Shown: piece by piece, positions 1 to 8,098 of the stretch
How positions within the stretch are numbered: the first letter of the stretch is position 1
Layout of the letters: each line of letters opens with the position of its first letter
Assembly: GCA_965248255.1 (NCBI GenBank)
Contig: CBDFIW010000001.1
Span: 620,001 to 684,000, forward strand
Direction: 5' to 3'
DNA: 64,000 bases
DNA from: JAKZVK01 sp965248255
GTDB taxonomy: Bacteria > Acidobacteriota > Terriglobia > Bryobacterales > UBA6623
Position numbers and translations under genes: made by a program
Notes under the pieces: generated by a model
The model's database searches: none
Told to the model about the DNA's origin: nothing
What the model saw: only the letters and a program-made list of their open reading frames with translations

Positions 1-603
1 CTCTATCTCAATCCGCCTGAGCATGCTCTGGTTCTCTCGCTCGATGAGAAGTCCCAAATCCAAGCCCTCGATCGCACCCAGCCCGGCCTGCCGCTCAAAA
101 AGGGACGCGGCCAAACGATGACCCACGATTACAAGCGCAACGGCACGACCACCCTGTTTGCGGCGCTCAACAGCCTTGACGGCAGCGTGATCGCCGAGTG
201 CATGCCCCGACACAGCCACCAGGAATGGCTGCGCTTCCTGCGCTTAATTGACCGCCGCACTCCCAAGGACAAACAGCTTCATCTCATCGTGGACAACTAT
301 GCCACCCACAAGCATGCCGCTGTGAAGCGTTGGCTCGATCGTCACCCGCGCTTCCACATTCATTTCACCCCGACCTCGGCGTCGTGGCTGAACATGGTCG
401 AGCGATTCTTTCGCGATCTCACCGTCAAGCGCCTGCGCCGCGGCGTGTTTCGCAGCGTGGACGAGCTCGTCGCCGCCATTGACGACTACATCGCCCAGCA
501 CAACGGGCATCCCACGCCCTTCATCTGGACCGCGACCGCCTCCGACATCCTCGAGAAAGTCAAGCGCGGACGTGCCGCCCTGCATAAGGTGCAATCTGCT
601 TGA
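1..603 (+). CDS. IS630-family transposase, C-terminal part
   Basis: DDE-superfamily (IS630/Tc1-mariner-like) transposase that cuts and pastes the element into TA sites. The frame is open from base 1, so the start lies outside the window; the first internal ATG is at 118. Visible motifs are the first catalytic Asp in LSLDEKSQ, the second in LIVDNYATHK, and the Glu in NMVERFFRD. The visible 200 residues are the same as the C-terminal part of the 361-residue protein at 26834-27919. It ends two bases before the terminal inverted repeat, as usual for compact insertion sequences. Confidence 0.93.
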   Translation, partial: LYLNPPEHALVLSLDEKSQIQALDRTQPGLPLKKGRGQTMTHDYKRNGTTTLFAALNSLDGSVIAECMPRHSHQEWLRFLRLIDRRTPKDKQLHLIVDNYATHKHAAVKRWLDRHPRFHIHFTPTSASWLNMVERFFRDLTVKRLRRGVFRSVDELVAAIDDYIAQHNGHPTPFIWTATASDILEKVKRGRAALHKVQSA

Positions 604-615
604 CGCACTACACTA
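1..615 (+). mobile_element. IS630-family element, copy A1 (3' part, cut by window edge)
   Basis: The 3' part of an IS630-family insertion sequence. Its terminal repeat GCACTACACTA lies at 605-615 and matches the ends of the complete copy at 26822-27989, where the same repeat occurs in both orientations next to TA. The visible protein part is identical to that of the complete copy, which implies recent transposition. The insertion sits about 220 bp beyond the infC stop codon, where rpmI would usually follow. Confidence 0.9.
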
Positions 616-837
616 GTGTTCGTGGGCTGAGACCTGCCTCGCCGTGATCGAAAGCTCCGGTGGGTAGCACCGGATGCCTTTTCCACCACGCCCCAGCAGG
701 CCGCCGCACCGCTCCGGAGAACCGACGCTACGGGTAACACTACCCCCAGCGGTACGTAACGCGAAGTCCGAAGAGGGACTTACGGCGGGTACCTGCAGCG
801 AGTCCCCCCAGCCACGGTCCCAGTCCGACGGTAGACG

Positions 838-1467
838 CTAGCTCGCAGGACTCGCCGTATCACTCGGCGGCGGCTCCGCCTTAGGGAGCTCCGGAGCGGC
901 CTTCTTCTCGCGCGCCGGCTCCTTTTGCCGCTGCTTCTTGGGGCCGATGATCACGTGCATCTGCCGGCCTTCGAGCCGCGGCTGGCCTTCGATCTCACCC
1001 AGTTCCTCAACGTCTTTGGCAAGATTGAAAAGGATCTTGCGGCCCAGGTTGGAATGTGTAATCTCGCGCCCCCGAAAGAACACGACCGCCTTGACCTTGT
1101 TGCCTTCCGTCAGAAACCGAACGGCATGGTTCTTTTTGAAGTTGTAGTCGTGCTGGTCGGTGTTGGGGCGGAACTTGACTTCCTTGACCTCGATGCGGTG
1201 CTGCTTCTTTTTGGCTTCGTTCTTCTTCTTCTTCTCGAGATAAGTGTACTCGCCGTAGTCCATGACTTTGGCCACAGGCGGGTTCGCGGTGGGCGAAACG
1301 AGTACAAGATCGAGGCCCTGTGCTTTGGCCTTGGCGATCGCCACGTGCGTCTGCAGAACTTCGGTCACACCATCAGGGAAAACGACCCGAACGGTCCTTG
1401 CCCGGATGAACTCGTTGACGTTGTCTTTGCGGGCTCGCCGGAAAGGTCTGGAATGTCGTCTAAAAAT
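838..1467 (-). CDS. infC: Translation initiation factor IF-3, probable AUU start
   Basis: IF-3 binds the 30S subunit, keeps it apart from 50S and proofreads start codon-initiator tRNA pairing. The C-terminal domain (KEVKFRPNTDQHDY, VKAVVFFRGREI) and linker (LEKKKKNEAKKK) are clear. The first canonical start, GTG at 1368, would cut into the N-terminal domain: the frame continues upstream through VNEFIRARTVRVVFPDGVTE, typical IF-3 N-domain sequence. The best start is ATT at 1465-1467, with AAAGGAG six bases upstream (1474-1480), giving about 209 residues. AUU is the known autoregulatory start of infC in enterobacteria. The tail after residue about 180 is a charged/proline extension. rpmI and rplT do not follow; an IS630 lies downstream. 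Confidence 0.92.
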   Translation of the reverse strand: MFRRHSRPFRRARKDNVNEFIRARTVRVVFPDGVTEVLQTHVAIAKAKAQGLDLVLVSPTANPPVAKVMDYGEYTYLEKKKKNEAKKKQHRIEVKEVKFRPNTDQHDYNFKKNHAVRFLTEGNKVKAVVFFRGREITHSNLGRKILFNLAKDVEELGEIEGQPRLEGRQMHVIIGPKKQRQKEPAREKKAAPELPKAEPPPSDTASPAS

Positions 1468-1550
1468 AGGTTTCTCCTTTCGTCAATCGATCGATTCGGC
1501 CTGAGGGCCTCGAGACCACCCGACTGCAGAGTGTGAGCAGCGTCCAAAAC

Positions 1551-1587
1551 AAAAAAAGGATTGCACGGCCCCACGGGCCTGCAATCC
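1551..1587 (-). terminator. Rho-independent terminator in the infC leader (likely attenuator)
   Basis: Read on the minus strand, GGATTGCA pairs with TGCAATCC and GGCCC with GGGCC around a short loop (1558-1587), followed by seven T (1551-1557). It lies between a good promoter (1685-1714) and the infC start (1467). Transcripts from that promoter must therefore read through it to express infC, which suggests attenuation. I saw no convincing promoter between the terminator and infC. Confidence 0.8.
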
Positions 1588-1642
1588 CGAACGTCTCACT
1601 CCCCTAAAATCAAGTTAGTCCGCAAAATCGATTCTGACACTA

Positions 1643-1677
1643 GGGCCCCGCCGGCTCATCGGCCACCGGGGGCCCTT
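1643..1677 (-). other. GC-rich leader hairpin upstream of the infC attenuator
   Basis: AGGGCCCC-type arms at both ends of this segment form a long GC stem with a five-base loop. It begins almost at the predicted transcription start of the infC promoter and has no T tract on either strand, so it is more likely a 5' leader structure than a terminator. Its role in regulation is inferred from position only. Confidence 0.5.
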
Positions 1678-1684
1678 TCGTGAA

Positions 1685-1714
1685 GTTATGGTAGCACGAG
1701 CCCAGAGCTGTCAA
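1685..1714 (-). promoter_or_regulatory. Predicted infC promoter
   Basis: On the minus strand a perfect -35 TTGACA (1709-1714) is followed after 18 bp by CATAAC (1685-1690, four of six matches to the -10 consensus). The start of transcription would be near 1678, giving a leader of about 210 nt that carries two hairpins before infC. Confidence 0.55.
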
Positions 1715-1784
1715 CACCCCCTTGCCGACTCAGCCGCGTGCCGGCATGGGGTTCAAACGAACCCGGAATAGGTGGGGAACATTC

Positions 1785-1813
1785 TTGACAAAGCATTTGG
1801 GGCTGCCTAGCAT
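1785..1813 (+). promoter_or_regulatory. Predicted sigma-70 promoter of the HU gene
   Basis: TTGACA at 1785-1790 and TAGCAT at 1808-1813 are separated by exactly 17 bp. Transcription would begin near 1820, only 12 nt before the GTG at 1832 or 33 nt before the ATG at 1853. It fires away from the infC promoter, so both share one intergenic region. Confidence 0.65.
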
Positions 1814-1831
1814 AAAGCGAATGGCGGCGCG

Positions 1832-2185
1832 GTGCCGTCCAAACCAAAGCGAATGATCAAGTACGACATCGTCACTCGCGTCGTCAACCGAACTGGCTTG
1901 AGCAAGACCAAGGCTGAAATGGCCGTCGAAACGGTCTTCGAGACTATGAAGAAAGCCATGGAGCGGGGCGAGCGGATCGAACTGCGTGGCTTCGGCGTCT
2001 TCAACATCAAACCCCGCAAGACCGGCATTGGCCGCAACCCGCGGACCGGAGAGGAAGTGCGCATCCCCCCGGGGAAGGCGGTTCGCTTCAAGCCGGGCAA
2101 AGAGTTGCAGTCACTGGAAATAAGACCCGGCCATTCCCCGGAGAACCCCGGCGTCGCTGGATCGTCAATGGAGCCCTCGCCGTAG
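1832..2185 (+). CDS. HU/IHF-family DNA-binding protein
   Basis: Small histone-like protein that bends DNA as a dimer. The body matches the HU/IHF fold: helical N-terminus (IVTRVVNRTGLSKTKAEMAV), the beta saddle with RIELRGFGVF, and the arm GRNPRTGEEVRIPPGKAV that inserts its proline in the minor groove, ending in VRFKPGKEL. At 117 residues it is longer than the usual 90-95 because of about 20 extra C-terminal residues rich in Pro, Ser and Gly. The start may be GTG 1832 or, closer to family length, ATG 1853 (MIKYDIV). The gene is divergent from infC. IHF-beta and HU cannot be told apart safely here. Confidence 0.92.
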   Translation: MPSKPKRMIKYDIVTRVVNRTGLSKTKAEMAVETVFETMKKAMERGERIELRGFGVFNIKPRKTGIGRNPRTGEEVRIPPGKAVRFKPGKELQSLEIRPGHSPENPGVAGSSMEPSP

Positions 2186-2318
2186 CACACGCGGTTTGCT
2201 TAGAAGCGGCGGTGCGGCGTACGTCCCCGTTATCGCACGGACGTCAGTGCGGGCAGCGCCGATCGCGCGCAACCCCTTGCGCCCGCGCCTAAGTCCACCG
2301 CTCTTTCAGGCCTGGCCC

Positions 2319-3180
2319 CTATCGGCTCAGCCCCCCCCTCTGGGAACCGCCGCCGCCCGGCGCGACGTAGTCGGCTTTGTAGGCGATATCGACCGTGGAG
2401 CCGATAGGCACGACCGCGCAAGGCCCGGGGTTCGTACCGGTCACCCTGCCGTTCTCGCTGGGGTTTTCGGCTTGCTGGTATTCGAAGACGAACGAGGTGA
2501 GGCCCGCCAGAGCCATCTCCATCTTTGCCCGGCGATGCGACATGCCCAGCACGGAAGGCACTCGAGTTCGATCACCCGCGGGGGCCGGCCCGGAACATTG
2601 ACGGGGAAGGGATGATGGAGACGGAAGACGAGGCGGTTCAACGGGCTTTGGTGGTTTCTCTGCCCCCGGCCCTGACGTTGCGGACGGCAGTGTCGCCGGC
2701 AACTGTGGCTTCGCCGGTCGGGGCCGTTGATCCCCGGCGGCATCACACCGAACGTTGTTCATCGCCCGGACAATCCGAATGATTTCCGAAGGGATCGACG
2801 CGTGGGATTCCGCGAGGCAGGCCCGCTCTTCGTTGTACTTCTTCAACGCCCCGTTCAATCCCGCGCGATGAGTCGGAGAGCAAGTCTTCACATTGACGGC
2901 CAGACGCATCTGCGCCGCTGGCCAACTTTGCCGGCATCGGTCCGGCCTCGGCAATTACCCGGTTGATCTCCGCCACCTTCCGATCGAGCAACCGTTCCAA
3001 GTACGCGATGAGATCCTGGGTCTCAAGAGATGCCTGCTCGGCCTGTCGCCGCTCGGCGGACAGGAGATCGTCACAGAGTGCCGCCGGCGCCCTAGGGGAC
3101 AGAAGTGCCAGCAATCCGGCAAGCAGCAACGGATGGATTCGACGACCGGGGAGGGTCTGATGGTGGATGCGAGTTGCCAC
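2319..3180 (-). pseudogene. Secreted coiled-coil/PASTA-domain protein, frameshifted
   Basis: Two overlapping minus-strand frames read as one protein. The first (start 3180) has a signal peptide (HPLLLAGLLALLSPRAPAA) and a Gln/Glu-rich helical segment (LIAYLERLLDRKVAEINRVI). The second (to 2319) continues the helix with LNGALKKYNEERACLAESHA, then a Pro-rich linker and a single C-terminal PASTA domain (VPSVLGMSHRRAKMEMALAG to IGSTVDIAY). The frame change lies somewhere within 2743-2954 and needs one extra or two missing bases, unlike the other breaks in the window. PASTA domains bind peptidoglycan fragments or beta-lactams in kinases and PBPs; a role at the cell wall is inference. Its position next to the kinase/phosphatase cluster is suggestive. 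Confidence 0.6.
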
Positions 3181-3553
3181 GACCTCCTCGTGGAGAGGGC
3201 GGAACCCGTTGCGGGCTAAAGCTTTATGATAACGCGCTTCGGTGTCGCATGCCCAAGAGGATGGTCGGCCTGGGTTGCGCGCAGTGGTTGACTATGACGC
3301 CGTGGGCCGCATCGGGTCCCCGGAGAAACGAGGCGAGCTGTGCCGCGATCGGCTCCGGACTGGCCTCGAACAAACCGCCCCTGGGCGACACGAATTCGAT
3401 CACTCGCGGTCCGACGAGTGAGTGGCGCCCTCATTCCTTCGCGCATCGCCCGAGTCACTCCAGCAGAGCCAAGCAGTGGGCATCGAAGCCCCCCGCAACA
3501 ACGGCCCAAGCGGGATATAATGGCTCCCAGCAGAAGGGTTGCTCGGAGACGTC
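3181..3553. other. Intergenic region, only a weak small frame
   Basis: No gene is well supported. A 59-codon minus-strand frame from GTG 3403 to TAA 3224 has plausible composition (start VIEFVSPRGG) but no ribosome binding site, so it may be a gene remnant. A TATAAT box precedes the FHA gene at 3516-3521. Confidence 0.35.
3516..3521 (+). promoter_or_regulatory. Candidate -10 box before the FHA/protease gene
   Basis: Perfect TATAAT, 33 bp before the chosen ATG at 3554. No recognisable -35 hexamer lies 16-18 bp upstream, so support is partial. Confidence 0.35.
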
Positions 3554-5305
3554 ATGGAACGCATTGTTCTCAAACACTTGTCCGGCTCTAAGACCAATGA
3601 GGTCGAAGAGTTTCCGCTCAAACATTTCACCGAACTGTTGATCGGGCGGGACCCCGGGGCAACGGTTAAGTACCACCCCGAGCAAGACGACCTGGTCGGG
3701 CGTCAACACGCCTGCATCACCCGCGACGAATCGAACCCCAACCAGTTTTTGCTCTCTGACCTCGACAGCCGCAACGGCACGTTCCTCAACAAGCACAGGC
3801 TGTATGGCACCTCCAGGATCTCGCCGGGCGACGTGGTGCAGTTCGGCCCCGCCGGACCGGAGTTCGAGTTCCAGGTCGAGCCGCCTCCGGCGCCGCCGGA
3901 GACGCGTATCGCCGACGAAGCCGGCCGTCCGAGTGCCGCGCCGCCGATGCCGCCGCCCACGCGGGCCGTCTCCGGTGGATCTCCCGTCGTATCACCTCCT
4001 GCTCCATCGCAACCGTCCGCTCCACCCCGCCAGACCGTTGGTAAGGCCACGGTCGAGCGAATGATTGCTCATTCAACCACCCAGACCAAGAGATCATCGG
4101 CGGGCATCGCATTGGCAATCGTTGCCGTGGTGGCCGTCGGTATCGGGTCGTATCTCTACCTCGGAGGATGGGAGTCGATCAGCGGGTCGATCGTCGACGA
4201 GCGGTTCGGCCCGGGCGAAACGACCATCGCCTCCGACAACAGTGATGCCGTCGTCTTGGTCGAGGTGAGCTGGAAGCTGTTTGACATCGAAACCGGACGC
4301 CAGCTCTACCACTGGTATGTGAACAATCCGGTCTACCGCCAATACGACCGATTCCCCGCAATAGCTTCGCGTCAGATCGTCCCGCTCTACGTACGCTTCC
4401 CGGGCAACCGCATCGAGCCCGCGCTCTTCGCGGGCGATCAGGCCGGGCGCAACTATCCGGTCGGAGCGCGCGGTTCGGGGTCGGGCTTCGTGGCGAGCCC
4501 CGAAGGGTTCATTCTCACCAGCCGTCACATCGCTGCGTCGTGGGAAGAGAACTTCACCGCATGGCCTCCGCAGGCGGCGCCGGGGTTGGTAGCAGTGTTG
4601 GTGCGACGGCGAACAGACTTTGTCTGGCAAGGCTGGGAGGAGTTGGTAACGCCACCCGCCGATTGGACACCGTCGCGAACGCGATTCAAGGCGTCCCAAG
4701 TCATGAACCTGGCACAGATTCGCATTCCCGAGACCAGCGGTCCGACCCGTTCGGTCGAGGGTAGGCACGACTATCTCGACGTAACCTTCGCCAAGACGAG
4801 TCTTCGAATGCCGGCGGCCCTGACCCGCGTCTCGCAACGCCACGACGTCGGCATGATCAATATCTCGGCCCCCGGAGAATTGCAAGCAGTGAATTTTCCG
4901 GCTGATGCCGTCGAAGCGCAACCCGGTGACCGGGCGATCGTGATGGGCTACCCAGACGTCTCGCCGGGGACATTCTCCGTCGCCACGGTGGCGACCGGAT
5001 TACGCAGCCAGGGACAGATGCAGGAGGTTCCCGACCCGACGGTCAGTGTCGGCAACATCGGCCGCGTGCTTCACACGCAGGCGGCCGCCGGCGCGAGCGA
5101 TGCGCTGTACAGCATGTGCGGTGACTGTTACCAGTTGACAATCAACACCGCCGGGCTCGGCAACAGCGGCGGTCCGGTGTTCGACGAGCAGGGCCGCGTG
5201 GTGGGCATCTTCAGCACGGTCGTTACACGCGACGTCACCGTGTCGCTGGCGGTGCCGATTCGTTTCGGCGTCGAGCTGATGGGTATGAGACGGGTGTTGC
5301 GTTAG
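3554..5305 (+). CDS. FHA domain - transmembrane - trypsin-like protease protein
   Basis: Predicted membrane protein of 583 residues. It has a cytoplasmic FHA phosphothreonine-binding domain (IGRD near residue 30, GRQHA near 49, DSRNGTF near 70), a Pro-rich linker, one membrane helix (IALAIVAVVAVGIGSYLYL near 180), and an extracytoplasmic chymotrypsin/HtrA-like serine protease domain. The triad is visible as His in LTSRHIAAS (about 322), Asp in DVGMINIS (about 430) and Ser in GNSGGPVF (about 536). ATG 3554 is preferred over an upstream TTG because FHA sequence begins directly after it and GGAG precedes it. PP2C and kinase genes follow, so the FHA domain probably reads kinase phosphorylation; coupling that signal to periplasmic proteolysis is inference. 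Confidence 0.9.
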   Translation: MERIVLKHLSGSKTNEVEEFPLKHFTELLIGRDPGATVKYHPEQDDLVGRQHACITRDESNPNQFLLSDLDSRNGTFLNKHRLYGTSRISPGDVVQFGPAGPEFEFQVEPPPAPPETRIADEAGRPSAAPPMPPPTRAVSGGSPVVSPPAPSQPSAPPRQTVGKATVERMIAHSTTQTKRSSAGIALAIVAVVAVGIGSYLYLGGWESISGSIVDERFGPGETTIASDNSDAVVLVEVSWKLFDIETGRQLYHWYVNNPVYRQYDRFPAIASRQIVPLYVRFPGNRIEPALFAGDQAGRNYPVGARGSGSGFVASPEGFILTSRHIAASWEENFTAWPPQAAPGLVAVLVRRRTDFVWQGWEELVTPPADWTPSRTRFKASQVMNLAQIRIPETSGPTRSVEGRHDYLDVTFAKTSLRMPAALTRVSQRHDVGMINISAPGELQAVNFPADAVEAQPGDRAIVMGYPDVSPGTFSVATVATGLRSQGQMQEVPDPTVSVGNIGRVLHTQAAAGASDALYSMCGDCYQLTINTAGLGNSGGPVFDEQGRVVGIFSTVVTRDVTVSLAVPIRFGVELMGMRRVLR

Positions 5306-5378
5306 ACCGGCTCCGGCCTCGCGTAGCGTCTAGCTGCTCACCTTCTGCACAGAAAGGAAGAAGGCACGGAAGAGGACA

Positions 5379-6188
5379 TTGCCATCTACCTCGCAGAAGC
5401 CCCGCTCTTACGCCGTCGACGCTAGCTTTCGCACCGACGTCGGTTGCAGCCGCGAGCTTAACGAAGACACGGCGGCGGTGATCCAGCCGTGCGAAAACGA
5501 ACTGTTGGCCTCCAAGGGAATCCTCGCCATCATCGCCGACGGCATGGGCGGGCATTCCGCAGGGGAGGTCGCCAGCCGGATCGCGGTTGATATCGTCGGG
5601 CACTCTTACTGCCACAGCAACAAGCCGCCACAAACAGCCCTGGTCGATGCCGTGCGGGAAGCGAACAACGCCATCCACGACGCAGCCAAGCAAAACGGCG
5701 GGCTCAAGGGCATGGGCACCACTTGGACCGCCCTGGCCCTGCACGACCAGGCGGCCATCCACGCACAGGTCGGCGACAGTCGCCTGTATCTGGTCCGCGG
5801 CGGCGGCGCGTACCAGCTCAGCGAAGACCATTCGCTCGTAATGCAGATGGTGAAGGACGGGGTTCTCTCGCTCGAAGAAGCCCGCTTCCACCCCGACCGC
5901 AACGTCATCATCCGGGCGCTGGGCCGCCAGGGCACGGTCGAGGTCGCTTCTTGGGATAAGCCGTTCCCCGTCAAGGCGGACGACCGCTTCGTGCTCTGCT
6001 CGGACGGCCTTTATGATGTAGTGGAGGATGACGAGATAGCCAGGACCGTGGCGTCCAATGCAAGCACCGAAGCTTGCGACCAACTTGTGAAGATGGCTAA
6101 CGACCGGGGTGGTCCCGACAACATCAGCGTTTGCGTGTTGGCGGTGACTGCGCAAGCCGGCCCGGGGCACAAGACAAGCACAGATTGA
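5379..6188 (+). CDS. PP2C-family Ser/Thr protein phosphatase
   Basis: Soluble metal-dependent phosphatase of 269 residues, the usual size for bacterial Stp/PrpC enzymes. Motifs appear in the family order: CSRELNEDT, IADGMGGHSAGEVAS, GMGTTWTAL, QVGDSRLYL, LSEDHSLV, CSDGLYDVV and GGPDNISVCVL, which hold the metal-binding Asp residues. The start is TTG 5379 after GGAAGAGGA; no better start lies before the first motif. It sits between an FHA membrane protease and a kinase whose ATG is 10 bp after its stop, so it likely removes phosphates placed by that kinase. Confidence 0.95.
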   Translation: MPSTSQKPRSYAVDASFRTDVGCSRELNEDTAAVIQPCENELLASKGILAIIADGMGGHSAGEVASRIAVDIVGHSYCHSNKPPQTALVDAVREANNAIHDAAKQNGGLKGMGTTWTALALHDQAAIHAQVGDSRLYLVRGGGAYQLSEDHSLVMQMVKDGVLSLEEARFHPDRNVIIRALGRQGTVEVASWDKPFPVKADDRFVLCSDGLYDVVEDDEIARTVASNASTEACDQLVKMANDRGGPDNISVCVLAVTAQAGPGHKTSTD

Positions 6189-6197
6189 CGGTCGACC

Positions 6198-7959
6198 ATG
6201 ATCGGCACCGCAGTAGGGAATTACAAGATCCTCCGGTGGCGATCAAGAGTTTGCGTCCCGAGCTAGCCAGCAAGCCCGACCTGCTCGCCCGCTTCCGCAG
6301 TGAAGCGGTCACCCTGGCCAAGCTGAATCATCCCAACATCGCCACGCTGTTCTCGTTCTTCCGCAGTGGCGACAACTTCTACATGGTCATGGAGTTCGTC
6401 GACGGCCCCACCCTCGACGACGTAATCCGTGACGCGAGGGTGATGGCCCCCGAGCGCGCCGTGCCGCTGTTCTGCCAGGCCCTCGAGGGCATCGATCATG
6501 CCCACAACATGGGCATCCTGCACCGCGACATCAAGCCGGCGAACATCATGGTCTCCTCACAAGACGTTGTGAAGGTGACCGACTTCGGCATCGCCCGCGT
6601 GCTGGGCGAAGCAGGTATGACGCGGCAAGGCGCGGTGGTGGGGACCATCGAATACATGTCGCCCGAGCGCATCCAAGGGCGCGAGATCGATCGGCGTGCG
6701 GACATCTACGCGTTGGGAGTCGTGCTATACGAAATGCTGACCGGGCGCGGCCTCTTCTCAACGACTGCGAGTACGAGTTGATGAGGGCGCAGGTCGAGCA
6801 GCCGCCGCCGCCTCGTGAGTTCCAGCCCGGCATACCGCCGGCTGTGGAAGCGGTCATCATGCGGTCGCTGGCGAAGAAGCCTGAGTATCGCGTTTCGACA
6901 GCTGCTGAGTTTCAACAGGCCTTGTGGAAGGCGCTTCGGCCGGCGGACGTTCCGACAACGCGCAGCCATCACACCCCGGTGCCTGCGCCTCAGCAGCCGC
7001 TGCGGCCGAAGGAAACAGTGCTGTACGAGGAGCCGGAACCGGCGGCCAGTGCACTTGCTCCGCCGCCACCCGCCGCGCCGGAGACCCGGTTCGTCGCAGA
7101 GGCCGCCCCACACGTGGAAGCACCGCCTTCTAGTCCTCCCCGCGTGGTCGCGAAACCCCCGGAACCCTCGGAGCCAGCGACACGGCCTCCGGAACCGCCC
7201 GCACCGCTAGGGCAGGAGCCGAAAGTCGATGTCCGACCGGCGAATGACGCAACCGATAGGCCTCCCATCCAATCGGCCTTAGCCGAGACGATGCCCATGC
7301 CGCCGGTTCTCGCTCCCAACGAAGCGGAGCGTGAGACAACCGCGACCCCTCCGCTCCCGGCCGATTCGGCACGAGAACAGACCGCACCCGACAAAACCGC
7401 ATCACCCATGATCGCCGCTCCGACGTTGGCAACGATCGACGCAGAGTCGGACGGTTCACGGTGGAAGCTTTACGCGGGTGTCGCCGCCGCGATTCTTGTG
7501 CTCGGCGGGCTCGGGTGGGCCTTGATGTCCGGAGGCACAGAGCCCTATAGCACCCCGGTGATCTCGGACACTCCCGGGCCGCCGCCCGAGGTCTCGGATG
7601 GGTCCGGCGCGACTGCGCCCGAACCTGACACGACTGGGGCAGAAACCTCACCGGCGGTCTCGCGCCCCTCGATTCCGCGGGGAGACTCTACGGTCGAGGG
7701 GCGGCCGCCACCAAAGGACCGCCCGGGGCTCGGAGCGGGGTCGCCGCCATCGGAAGAGCGGCCGCCTCCGGAACTGACAATACGCGAGCGAACACCATCG
7801 CAAGTGGCGGGGGGGCCGCCCAAAGAAGCTCCTCCTGAGCCACCCAAGATTGAGCCGGCCAAGCCGCCGCAGGCGCTTTCGCCGGAGGAGGTAGCCGCGG
7901 CTGCTGCACGCGCACGAGAGCGGCGGCGACAGCAGGCCATCAAAGCGCTCGAAAAGTGA
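6198..7959 (+). pseudogene. Ser/Thr protein kinase, glycine loop missing plus a frameshift
   Basis: PknB-type kinase gene with two lesions. It begins MIGTAVGNYKIL at ATG 6198, then jumps in another frame to PVAIKSLRPELASKPDLLAR: about 20 codons that should encode the Gly-rich ATP loop are absent near 6230. The catalytic core is intact (HRDIKPANIM, VTDFGIARV, GTIEYMSPERI). Near 6765, after EMLTGRGLF, one base is missing; the protein continues as DCEYELMRAQVEQPPPPREF. The C-terminal part is a long Pro/Ala-rich segment, one membrane helix (YAGVAAAILVLGGLGWAL, near 7480) and a low-complexity tail ending in basic residues. As read, no active kinase is made; a sequencing or assembly error at both sites would restore one. 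Confidence 0.85.
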
Positions 7960-8098
7960 GTGCCAGTGGCTGCGAGACCGTGCTGCGGCCCCCGCGCCGC
8001 GCGGGTCAGCAAGCGGCGTGTGGCTCGCGGGAGGCAGACGCCCGAAAGGTCGCACTTTCCAAACCGCGGACGTTCATACCAGAATACTGACGGGTGCC

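Noticed and set aside
1741..1775. tRNA-like T-arm (GGTTCAAACGAACC)
   Set aside because: No matching acceptor stem, anticodon arm or CCA-side pairing within 90 bp; it sits just upstream of the HU promoter.
4094..4921. 275-codon minus-strand frame
   Set aside because: Antisense to the FHA/protease gene, which has a complete catalytic triad and signature motifs.
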